32,499 nucleotides of DNA from positions 1 through 32,499 of the forward strand of contig CAIMBE010000038.1 in NCBI GenBank assembly GCA_903839085.1. Reading direction: 5' to 3'. A model generated the notes under the pieces. It saw only the letters and a list, made by a program, of their open reading frames with translations. It did not search any database and had not been told where the DNA came from. How positions within the stretch are numbered: the stretch's first letter is position 1; every line of letters begins with the position of its first letter. The stretch comes from an uncultured beta proteobacterium (GTDB lineage Bacteria > Pseudomonadota > Gammaproteobacteria > Burkholderiales > Burkholderiaceae_C). The position numbers and the translations under genes are program-made. Of this stretch, positions 23,489-30,898 are shown in pieces.

Positions 23489-23736
23489 TCGACATCGCGT
23501 TGGTTGAGGAGGCCTGGAAGGATGTCGATGTCGGGACGGAGGCTTTGCTCGATGCCTGGAAAGTTCAAGAGGGCGACCAGGTCAAGCAGGGACAAACGCT
23601 TGCGGTGGTGGTATTGGTCAAGACCAGCTTCGATGTCGTTGCGCCCGCTGACGGAATCGTCGAGCAGATCCTGGTTGCCAAGGAGGACACCTTCAAACGC
23701 GGTCAGCCACTGGCCAGACTGAAGGCGTCCGGCTGA
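23485..23736 (+). CDS. Free-standing lipoyl-domain carrier protein, 83 aa
   Basis: The entire product is a single biotinyl/lipoyl attachment domain: VDVGTEALLDAWKVQEGDQVKQGQ in the first half, the hairpin VVLVKTSFDVVAPADG with candidate lipoylated Lys46, and GIVEQILVAKEDTFKRGQPLARL in the second half. The usual EXDKA/T context is replaced by LVKTS. There is no peripheral-subunit-binding domain, no E2 catalytic core and no hydrolase domain, unlike AcoC. It overlaps the E1 beta gene by ATGA and is followed two bases later by a lipoate-protein-ligase homologue, which is probably dedicated to loading it. A biotin carrier is an alternative, but no carboxylase is encoded nearby. Confidence 0.88.
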   Translation: MIDIALVEEAWKDVDVGTEALLDAWKVQEGDQVKQGQTLAVVVLVKTSFDVVAPADGIVEQILVAKEDTFKRGQPLARLKASG

Positions 23737-23738
23737 GC

Positions 23739-24479
23739 ATGTCGGGGATGCCCGCCCTTGAACCCGTTGCGGCGGCGTTGGAGCAGCGCTGGAACGAGGA
23801 GTCGCTCGCCCGCCCGGTGACGCAGCCGGACTGGCGGGTGTGGCTTTATCAGCATCCAGCCATCGTGCTCGGGCGGTCGCAACGGAGTCTGCAGAGCGAA
23901 ATTGAATCGCAGGATGGTCTGGGGATTTTGTCGCGCGCATCGGGCGGGGGCGCGGTCCTGGTGGGCCCCTGGATGCTCGGGCTCTCCGTGGTTCTTCCAA
24001 CCGATCACGCTTTTGCGAGCGCGGGCGCTGTCGAGACCTACCGTTGGTTGGGTGAGGGAATCGCCCGAGTATTGGTTCGGATCGGCGTCGGTGCCTGGGC
24101 GATTTCTCCTGCCGCGCTGCTGGCCCATCGTGCCAAGAACACATCATCCGTGGTGGACTGGGCCTGCTTTGGGGGCCTCTCGCCATGGGAGGTTCTGGTC
24201 GGCAAACGAAAGATCGGTGGTTTGGCCCAGGTCCGCCGCCGCCAGGGTATCTTGTTGGTCGCAGGCATTCTTGTTCAGGCTCCTCCATGGGAACTCTTGG
24301 CCCACTGCCTTGGCAAGCAAGCAATGGACGCGCACCGCCTGTCTGAAGTCACCACGAATTGCGCAGAGTTGTGTACGGACATGCCAGCAGGCCAGATCGC
24401 GGCTCGATTGGCTGCACTGTTGAACCGGGAGGTTCAGGCCGCCCTCACTGCCAAACCTGCATCGCTGCTGGCGGCATGA
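23739..24479 (+). CDS. Lipoate-protein ligase family protein
   Basis: The 246-residue product has the LplA/LipB/BirA catalytic fold. The lipoate-binding loop is RASGGGAVLVG (66-76), with LGLSVVLP after it, and the catalytic-lysine segment is VGKRKIGGLAQVRRRQGILL (Lys158 in KIGG). The WACFGGLSPWEVLV segment matches the strand before the catalytic lysine in LplA proteins. No separate C-terminal accessory domain is obvious. The enzyme would attach lipoate or octanoate to a lysine, most simply Lys46 of the 83-residue protein encoded just upstream. The last 35 bases overlap the 3' end of the convergent second acoX gene. Confidence 0.85.
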   Translation: MSGMPALEPVAAALEQRWNEESLARPVTQPDWRVWLYQHPAIVLGRSQRSLQSEIESQDGLGILSRASGGGAVLVGPWMLGLSVVLPTDHAFASAGAVETYRWLGEGIARVLVRIGVGAWAISPAALLAHRAKNTSSVVDWACFGGLSPWEVLVGKRKIGGLAQVRRRQGILLVAGILVQAPPWELLAHCLGKQAMDAHRLSEVTTNCAELCTDMPAGQIAARLAALLNREVQAALTAKPASLLAA

Positions 24480-25509
24480 AGAGCAAACCCTTGCGGGCCG
24501 CCTCGGAAAGAACCGGTCCTACCGCCAGAGTGAGCGGGCCGCCCCAATCGAGTTCGATCTTCAACTGACTATCCTGGTCGACCTCAAACTCACGTTCGCC
24601 ATCGAAGGCAAGCGTCCCCTGTCCTGGCTGCAAAGACACCGCAACCCCGATGGGCAGTTTGCCGACCTTGGCAATGCTGACGCAGGCCAAGCTGCCGGGC
24701 ATCACAATCGCATTGAGCAGACGCCCTTCACCGAAAGAGACATGGCTGCCAAAAGGATCTTCCCGTGAAACCGGGGAACTCAGGGCCGCAATCGATGACA
24801 GGCCCATGGCAGTGGGCTCGGCGAACGTGACAAAGAGTTCAACCAGATCTTCCGCTCGCCAGACCGCGCGCGCGCCGGTGCTGAGCTGACGCGAAAAACA
24901 GACGTCGACCAAGGCCAGTTCATCAACGCCCGGTCCGCTAACGCGCAAGCGCTTGTTGCGTCGCAATCCAAGGGCTGGCGAAACCTGACCCCTCAGAACC
25001 AATGCGCCAGCAATGCCGACCAGGGTGGCATCCCATGACTCAGGAAATGCGTTGTTGGTTCCTGTCGACAGCGTGGCGAGCGGCACATCGGCACAAGCGG
25101 TCGCGACGGCTCGGTGTGTGCCGTCGCCACCCAGAACGGCGATCATCTGTACCCCGTGTTGACGCATCAGACCGGCCGCAGTGGCGCTGTCGGCCTTGCC
25201 GTCTTCGAGCGCCATGTCCAGCAGCCTGACTTGGGGCATCGGGATGCCTCGGCTTGCGCGTGCAATATCGGCTGAATCCCTGACGTGACGGCCTATGCCG
25301 GCGGAGTCTGGAATCATCCAGGCCTCCTCAATGCCCAAGCTTCCCATGGCGGATAGAAGACGCAGAACGACGTTCACTTTCTCTGAAGATGGAAATACCG
25401 AAACCCAGCCCAATAAACGGCGCATGTCCCGACCTGATGCAGGGTTGACGATCACGCCAACAGCGCGGGGCGACTTCGATTGAGCGAGGCTGGTTTTGGC
25501 AATATTCAT
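24445..25509 (-). CDS. AcoX paralogue, NAD-kinase-like
   Basis: The 354-residue product is a second AcoX-type protein: VGVIVNPASGRDMRRLLGW, AVLGGDGTHRAVATACADVP, TLSTGTNNAFPESWD and a C-terminal LAFDGEREFEVD segment matching ALDGEREFTFD of the first AcoX. It is convergent with the second E1 operon, overlapping its lipoate ligase gene by 35 bases, and divergent from the activator gene. The start at 25509 gives the family-typical N-terminus, but its ribosome site is weak. I found no sigma-54 site for it in the 150-base gap upstream. Function is as unknown as for the first AcoX. Confidence 0.87.
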   Translation of the reverse strand: MNIAKTSLAQSKSPRAVGVIVNPASGRDMRRLLGWVSVFPSSEKVNVVLRLLSAMGSLGIEEAWMIPDSAGIGRHVRDSADIARASRGIPMPQVRLLDMALEDGKADSATAAGLMRQHGVQMIAVLGGDGTHRAVATACADVPLATLSTGTNNAFPESWDATLVGIAGALVLRGQVSPALGLRRNKRLRVSGPGVDELALVDVCFSRQLSTGARAVWRAEDLVELFVTFAEPTAMGLSSIAALSSPVSREDPFGSHVSFGEGRLLNAIVMPGSLACVSIAKVGKLPIGVAVSLQPGQGTLAFDGEREFEVDQDSQLKIELDWGGPLTLAVGPVLSEAARKGLLFMPPAAMQVWQ

Positions 25510-25659
25510 GAAATTCTGCAATAGTTGACCGGGTTGACGAATAAGCAAAAAATCGGAAGTGACATCCATTTTTGCCAGGCTTGCCGGCAACTCCGCCTTG
25601 GCGCAAAATGGCTCTCATATTAAGCGTCGATGAAAGACGCCAACATAAAGAGACAAAGC

Positions 25660-27627
25660 ATGATGCCCGCTCATAACCGGCAGATGACACCGCTGCAGGA
25701 TTTTCGTGTCAACGCATCGATAGCCAGCGTTGAAAACATCCTTGCCCGCTCGCGACAGCGGTCAATTGAAATCCATCGACTCGATCCGGCAAGCGGTCAA
25801 GCACGCGTGTTGACTGCCAGCGCAATCCGCGAGCATAGGGAGCCTTTGGAATCCCTGCTGTCCGTGGCCCGCAGCGGCATGCAGACGCTGTACCAGCAGA
25901 TTCGAGACGTTGGCTACGTTGTCCTGCTCACCGATGCGCACGGCGTAGCAGTTGAATTTATCACCAATCCCAGCATAGAGCGAGAAGCGCGCCGCGCCGG
26001 CCTGGCCGAGGGCGGTTGCTGGACGGAAGATCAGGAAGGCACTTGCGCCGTCGGTCTTGCCTTGATCGATAAGTTGCCCATGACGGTTCATCACCTGGAA
26101 CATTTCCGCGACACCAACCGGTCACTGACTTGCAGCGCCAGTCCGATTTTCGCGGGGGATGGCAGCCTGATTGCTGTTCTGGATGCTTCAGCGCTGGAGT
26201 CACCCGATGACCGGCGCAGTCAGCACCTGATTCTGAAAATGGTGGATGCCACGTCGCGCATGATAGGCGACGCCTACTTTCTGCGGCAGTACCAGAATCA
26301 GCTGGTGCTGAGAACCAGCGGTCGTCGTGACTTTCTTGAGATCACGACGGACGGTTTGCTGGCGTTCGACGCGGGTGGCCATGTCATTGGTGTCAATCAG
26401 CAATTTCAATACGACTACGGGCAGAGTCGGGACTCGCTGATGGGCTTGCACGTGCAGGAGTTGTTCGGGGTCAACTATCAGTCCCTTATCGCAACCGTCG
26501 ATAAGAACCCCCTTGATCCGATGCAACTGCGCCTCATGAAGACCGGCAGTCAGTGCTTTGCGTTGGCACGGGCGCCCAGGCGCGCGCCGGTGGCTCATGG
26601 TGTGAGGACAAGGGGCGTGATTCAGAGTCCACCCGAGTCCCGACTGACGGCACTTGCGGGTTTTGATGCAAAGATGCACGCCAATGTTCAGAAGGCGCTG
26701 CGCGTGATGGACAAGGGCGTCGCTGTCTTGCTGCAGGGCGAGTCGGGAACCGGCAAGGAAGAGTTCGCCAAAGGCATGCACGAGGCAAGCCAGCGTGCTG
26801 GCGCTCCGTTTGTGGCGCTTAACTGCTCGGCGATTCCCGAGACCTTGATCGAGAGCGAACTGTTTGGCTACAGTGAAGGCGCCTTCACCGGCGCCCGCAC
26901 CAAGGGGGCAAAGGGAAAGATTGTGCAGGCTCATCACGGCACCCTGTTTCTCGACGAAATCGGTGACATGCCATTGGCACTTCAGAGCCGGTTGCTTCGA
27001 GTATTGGCTGAACGTGAAGTCGTGCCACTCGGTGCCGAGCGCGCCACAGGAGTCGACTTTCAGGTGATCTGTGCAACCCACCATGACCTGCTCAAATTGG
27101 TTGAAACGGGTCGGTTTCGCCTTGACCTCTGCTACCGGCTCAACGGGCTGACCTTGACATTGCCTGCGCTGCGCGAGAGAACGGATTTATCGGCATTGAT
27201 CGACATCATCCTTGCCCAGGAGGCTGCCGCAGCGTTGGCATCTCCCGCAGATCTGTCTGCAGATGCCAGAACCCTGTTGCTGGGTTATTCCTGGCCTGGC
27301 AACATCCGGCAGCTCAAGAACGCACTGCGCTCAGCACTGGCCTTGTGTGAGGGCGGTCTGATCCAGGTGGAACACCTGCCGGAAGAAATCACCGGTTCTG
27401 TCCCACCTGTTTTTCCGCCGCAGAAACTCTTTTCAACGGGCTGGTCACCGGCGGCTCCCATCGCCAATGAGACGCGACAGGTGCCAGAAGAGGCTGCCCT
27501 TGTGCAGGCGCTCAAGGAGCACAACTGGAACATCAGTGATGCGGCTCGCAGCCTGAATCTGAATCGCTCCACTGTCTATCGACGCATGGCGGCACACAAG
27601 ATCGTTCAGCCCAACAAGCTTCAGTAA
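25660..27627 (+). CDS. acoR: Sigma-54-dependent activator, AcoR-like
   Basis: The 655-residue product has an N-terminal sensory part with a GAF-like domain (about 70-190) and a PAS-like segment (about 215-290; FLEITTDGLLAFDAGGHVIGVNQ). An AAA+ domain follows with Walker A GESGTGKE (360-367) and the sigma-54-contacting loop GAFTGA (407-412), and then a C-terminal Fis-type helix-turn-helix (LKEHNWNISDAARSLNLNRS). This is the AcoR architecture. It is expected to activate the sigma-54 promoters at 18392, 21030 and 21321. A start at 25660 has an AAAGAGA ribosome site; the more upstream ATG at 25630 lacks one. Confidence 0.9.
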   Translation: MMPAHNRQMTPLQDFRVNASIASVENILARSRQRSIEIHRLDPASGQARVLTASAIREHREPLESLLSVARSGMQTLYQQIRDVGYVVLLTDAHGVAVEFITNPSIEREARRAGLAEGGCWTEDQEGTCAVGLALIDKLPMTVHHLEHFRDTNRSLTCSASPIFAGDGSLIAVLDASALESPDDRRSQHLILKMVDATSRMIGDAYFLRQYQNQLVLRTSGRRDFLEITTDGLLAFDAGGHVIGVNQQFQYDYGQSRDSLMGLHVQELFGVNYQSLIATVDKNPLDPMQLRLMKTGSQCFALARAPRRAPVAHGVRTRGVIQSPPESRLTALAGFDAKMHANVQKALRVMDKGVAVLLQGESGTGKEEFAKGMHEASQRAGAPFVALNCSAIPETLIESELFGYSEGAFTGARTKGAKGKIVQAHHGTLFLDEIGDMPLALQSRLLRVLAEREVVPLGAERATGVDFQVICATHHDLLKLVETGRFRLDLCYRLNGLTLTLPALRERTDLSALIDIILAQEAAAALASPADLSADARTLLLGYSWPGNIRQLKNALRSALALCEGGLIQVEHLPEEITGSVPPVFPPQKLFSTGWSPAAPIANETRQVPEEAALVQALKEHNWNISDAARSLNLNRSTVYRRMAAHKIVQPNKLQ

Positions 27628-27824
27628 AAGGAATTTGCGACTACCCATTCAATGGTTTTGTGGCTTCCCGATCGGTGATGTCAATCTCAGGTCCCGCCGC
27701 CCAGGCGAATTCGCCGGTGCGCCTTGGGGGATACACTTTTCACGGTCGAAATGGCATTATTGAGCGGACACTTTCGGCCAAGCAGTGGTGCGACCCAACC
27801 GACCATCTTCGATGGAGAAGGCAT

Positions 27825-28661
27825 ATGACCCCAACCCTGATCTCGCGCCTGCTGGCGGCGCTACTTGCCGTCCTCGCGAGCCTCGCCGCATCCGGAGCCG
27901 TCGCGCGGGACTTTGCCTCCACGCGGCCCGAGGCCCGCGTGGAGTACTGGCAGCAGCGCCAGGCCACGATCGAGGCTCAGGTGGCTGACACGACGCGCTT
28001 GCGCGCCGTAAAGCTTGTGTTCGTTGGCGACTCGATCACCGATTTCTGGTTGCTCGGTGACGACCCATGGATCCCTGGCCGGATTCACGGCCGCCGCGTC
28101 TGGGACGAGTCCTTCGGCGGCGCCGTGCCGCAGAATCTCGCGCTGAACATCGGTATCTCAGGCGACCGCACTGAGCACCTGCTCTTCCGGCTTCTGCCGA
28201 AGGCGCAGGGGGGCCTGGGCGAACTCGACGCCGCAGCGCTGGCGCCCGAGTTCTTCGTGCTGATGGTGGGAATCAACAACTCCTACGCGCCCGAGGCGCC
28301 AGTTTCAGACAGCGTCTTCGAGGGCGTGCTCGCGGTGATGCGTTCGCTGCACGCGCGCAAACCTGGCGCACGGCTCGTGTTGCAATCGATCCTTCCCACG
28401 TCGGAGCCCGCGCGGGACAATGCGGTTGTGCGGCCGGTGAATGCGCGCTTGATGGCACTGGCGAGGAGCCCGGAGTTCGTGGGCTTCACCACCTGGCTCG
28501 ACCTGTATCCGTCGTTCGTTGACTCAAAGGGCCGGCAGAACGGGCGGCTGTTCGTCGACGGTCTGCACCCGGGCGAAACTGGCTACCGTGTTTGGCGTGA
28601 CCTGCTGGTGCCGGCCTTGGCGTCGGCGCGCGGCGAATCGGTGCTCAAGCGTGTGAAATAA
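27825..28661 (+). CDS. Exported SGNH/GDSL hydrolase (PAF-acetylhydrolase-like)
   Basis: The start at 27825 follows GGAGAAGG, and the product is 278 residues. It begins with a signal peptide (hydrophobic residues to about 27, then RDFAST). SGNH blocks follow in order: FVGDSITDFW (Ser70), NIGISGDRTEHLLFRL (Gly), MVGINNSY (Asn), and the Asp/His pair in VDGLHPGETGYRVW. The closest layout I recognise is the esterase group related to the platelet-activating-factor acetylhydrolase Ib catalytic subunit. It would act in the periplasm or outside on an ester. The next gene, another exported esterase, starts 11 bases later. The 197 bases upstream (27628-27824) hold no gene that I recognise. Confidence 0.88.
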   Translation: MTPTLISRLLAALLAVLASLAASGAVARDFASTRPEARVEYWQQRQATIEAQVADTTRLRAVKLVFVGDSITDFWLLGDDPWIPGRIHGRRVWDESFGGAVPQNLALNIGISGDRTEHLLFRLLPKAQGGLGELDAAALAPEFFVLMVGINNSYAPEAPVSDSVFEGVLAVMRSLHARKPGARLVLQSILPTSEPARDNAVVRPVNARLMALARSPEFVGFTTWLDLYPSFVDSKGRQNGRLFVDGLHPGETGYRVWRDLLVPALASARGESVLKRVK

Positions 28662-28671
28662 GGCGATCCAT

Positions 28672-29622
28672 GTGAAGCTGATTGTTCAACTTTTCCTGGG
28701 GGTCATGATGATGGCGGCAGCATCGTTGGGTCAGCTTGCGCCACTGGGGTCGCTGACGCAACCGGTGGTCAAGGTCGGCCGCATTGAGCGGCTCGATGAC
28801 TTTCCCTCCCGGTTTGTCGAAGCACGTCCCATCGACGTATGGTTACCCAGCGACTACTCACCAATGAAGCGCTATGCGGTGATCTACATGCAGGATGGTC
28901 AAGGCCTCTTTGACGCCGACCAAACCTGGAACAAGCAGGCCTGGAATGTGCATCTGGCGCTATCAAAACTGATGAACGATGGCAAGATTCAGGACGCCAT
29001 CGTGGTCGGCATTCCCAATGGAGGACAGCACCGCTACAGCGAGTACTACCCCGACAAGTACCTTGCACTGGCACCACAGGACGTGCGGGCGGACTACGTG
29101 CGCCGTGCCCAATGGGACAAGCCCCTGGCAGACGCCTACCTGCGATTCATAGTGGAAGAGCTCAAGCCCGCCATCGACCAGCGTTACGCCACGCGACGGG
29201 AGCCTGCAGGCACTTTTGTCATGGGCTCCAGCATGGGCGGCATGATTTCCATCTACGCCATTTGCGAGTATCCGCAGGTGTTTGGCGGCGCTGCCGGTTT
29301 GTCCACCCATTGGGTGGGGCGCCCCAGCAGCTGGGGTGCGCCTGAGAGGCTTCAAAATGCCAGCTTGCCATTGGCGGCATTCAATTACCTGCAGGGCCAC
29401 CTGCCGAGGGCGAATACGCGCCGTTTGTACATGGACCACGGCACCACTGGGCTGGATGCCATCTATGGGATTCACCAGGCGGTGGTGGATGAAATTGGAA
29501 GGGAAATGGGATATGACGCCGCTCATTGGCAAAGCCGTATTTTTGAAGGTGCCGGACACACCGAAACGGATTGGGCCTCCCGAGTGGAGATTCCGCTGAT
29601 ATTCTTGCTTGGCAACCGCTAG
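28672..29622 (+). CDS. Exported alpha/beta-hydrolase esterase (esterase D/enterochelin-esterase-like)
   Basis: The GTG at 28672 starts a 316-residue product with a short signal peptide (MKLIVQLFLGVMMMAAASLG). The esterase domain has DVWLPSDY, VIYMQDGQGLF, the nucleophile elbow GSSMGG (Ser187), and a C-terminal GAGHTETDWASR segment that holds the likely catalytic His. This is the layout of the putative esterase family that includes esterase D and siderophore esterases. It is in tandem with the SGNH hydrolase gene, so both probably work on the same extracellular or periplasmic material. The substrate is unknown. Confidence 0.85.
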   Translation: MKLIVQLFLGVMMMAAASLGQLAPLGSLTQPVVKVGRIERLDDFPSRFVEARPIDVWLPSDYSPMKRYAVIYMQDGQGLFDADQTWNKQAWNVHLALSKLMNDGKIQDAIVVGIPNGGQHRYSEYYPDKYLALAPQDVRADYVRRAQWDKPLADAYLRFIVEELKPAIDQRYATRREPAGTFVMGSSMGGMISIYAICEYPQVFGGAAGLSTHWVGRPSSWGAPERLQNASLPLAAFNYLQGHLPRANTRRLYMDHGTTGLDAIYGIHQAVVDEIGREMGYDAAHWQSRIFEGAGHTETDWASRVEIPLIFLLGNR

Positions 29623-29639
29623 CCCTTGGGCGTGTTGCC

Positions 29640-29950
29640 TTCATGAGGCTGGCCTTTGCTCCCACAGCCATCCTTCTTTCCGACCTTGCGTGGCTTGGAT
29701 TGGCGCCAGCGTCTGCAATCGCGTGGCGTGACGTTGCTTCCCGTTGGCCGCCATGGGCACTGCAGAGTCCGCGACCAGATCTTCGCCAAAGGAATTCAAC
29801 TTTCTTGCGTTGCAAAACTGTTTGGCGCACGGCGTTTTCAACGAATTCTGAAAGTGATTCGCCATGCTCAAGGACACCCGCAACTTCGATCCTGAACTCG
29901 GGTGCGACGCGAACCGGGGGAATGGTTGCGCCGAGCGGGGGCACGACCAA
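29640..29950 (-). pseudogene. Decayed ribbon-helix-helix antitoxin-like gene (YlcI/YnfO type)
   Basis: On the minus strand, from a TTG or GTG near 29950-29944, the frame reads ATIPPVRVAPEFRIEVAGVL, then HGESLSEFVENAVRQTVLQR, a good match to the N-terminal part of YlcI/YnfO-type antitoxins. After KKVEF the frame runs into unrelated sequence that would extend backwards across the esterase gene. Pieces resembling the expected C-terminus (for example TGSNVTPRDC) appear in another frame. I therefore read it as a frameshifted remnant. No intact toxin gene is adjacent. The rest of 29623-30101 shows nothing except the tRNA promoter. Confidence 0.5.
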
Positions 29951-30061
29951 TGGGGCGGGTCAGCGAAAATCGGCAGCCTGGGTCAAATCGGTGTCGTCGC
30001 GAACACGCGACAAACGTCTCCAGCAGGCCTTCATTGATCCCCAACTTCGTGCTCCAGTGTG

Positions 30062-30091
30062 TTGGTATTCACGACAGCGCACAGTTATAAT
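30062..30091 (+). promoter_or_regulatory. Promoter of tRNA-Arg gene
   Basis: TTGGTA (30062-30067) and a perfect TATAAT (30086-30091) are 18 bases apart, placing the transcription start a few bases before the mature tRNA 5' end at 30102. Confidence 0.6.
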
Positions 30092-30101
30092 GAAACGCGA
30101 T

Positions 30102-30177
30102 GCGGCTGTAGCTCAGTGGATAGAGTATCGGCCTCCGAAGCCGAGGGCCGTGGGTTCGATCCCCGCCAGCCGCACCA
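30102..30177 (+). tRNA. tRNA-Arg (anticodon CCG)
   Basis: This is a 76-base cloverleaf with encoded CCA. The acceptor stem GCGGCTG pairs with CAGCCGC, the D arm contains GCTCAGTGGATAGAGT, and the anticodon stem TCGGC/GCCGA encloses loop CTCCGAA, so the anticodon is CCG. The T arm contains GGTTCGATCCC. It reads CGG arginine codons. Confidence 0.97.
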
Positions 30178-30243
30178 AGCGCACTGTCTCTTGACGTGCG
30201 TTACCTCCCGGATGTCAAGAGTGAAGAACTTGTTCTGAGGCGC

Positions 30244-30822
30244 TCAAGGTCCTTTGTGGGGGCTTGTTTCTTGCGACGACAGCCCCAGCCACTGGTCAAG
30301 CATCCTCTCCAGTCCACCGATATCGGCGCCCCTTGTCAGGCGAAGCACACTGTGCGCGGCCTTGGCGTGTTCAGGGTGGCTGTCAATCAAACCAAGCGCC
30401 CATTCCCGCAGCCGTGTCAGGCGCCCGGCCCGCAACAGGTCCTGAAAAACCTGCAGTTCAGGGCCAGGCAATGGCAGCAATGCGACTGGCGTGACATTCG
30501 ATGATTCGGTGAGAAGTGATCTTGAAGGCCCCGACAAGGCAGACTGGCTGGAACTTTGATTCGCTTCCACAAAATCATCGATCAGCTTCAGGAGATTGTT
30601 GCCGCAGCTTTCAACGACCTCCAACTGCTCAAGAACTTCGTCCCTGGCATTGATTTGCAGCAACCTGGTAAAACCAAGCAGGGTGTGCAAGGTCGAGCGG
30701 AACTGGTGACTGAAGGTTGGCAGTGAACCGGGCTCGCTCGCGTCCATGGTGTCGGCGGCCGCCAAATACGGCTCTGCCGGCGAATCCGCCCCGTCGTGAT
30801 CGGAACGCGGCTTGTTCAGCAT
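30244..30822 (-). CDS. Histidine-kinase-like protein with HisKA-type helix but no ATPase domain
   Basis: The 192-residue product (start at 30822; MDASEP further inside is an alternative) has an H-box-like helix, TFSHQFRSTLHTLLGFTRLL, with His39 in the phosphoacceptor position. It is followed by a second helix (LEQLEVVESCGNNLLKLIDD) as in HisKA dimerisation domains. The N, G and F boxes of the kinase domain are absent. Instead a C-terminal helical segment (AGRLTRLREWALGLIDSHPE, then AKAAHSVLRLTRGADIGGLE) follows, a type seen at the very C-terminus of some hybrid sensor kinases. It may be an internally deleted kinase or a phosphotransfer partner. It lies 76 bases downstream of the response regulator gene on the same strand. 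Confidence 0.55.
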   Translation of the reverse strand: MLNKPRSDHDGADSPAEPYLAAADTMDASEPGSLPTFSHQFRSTLHTLLGFTRLLQINARDEVLEQLEVVESCGNNLLKLIDDFVEANQSSSQSALSGPSRSLLTESSNVTPVALLPLPGPELQVFQDLLRAGRLTRLREWALGLIDSHPEHAKAAHSVLRLTRGADIGGLERMLDQWLGLSSQETSPHKGP

Positions 30823-30898
30823 GACATGCTGGCCTCGCAAGGCGGCCGGCAAATGGTTTGCAGGACGGACACGGGGCGGGCTGAGAGCATGGCCAAGC

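Noticed and set aside
25510-25659. A sigma-54 promoter for the second acoX in the divergent gap with the activator gene.
   Set aside because: TGGCA- and TTGC-like pieces occur but never with the required GG-N10-GC spacing.
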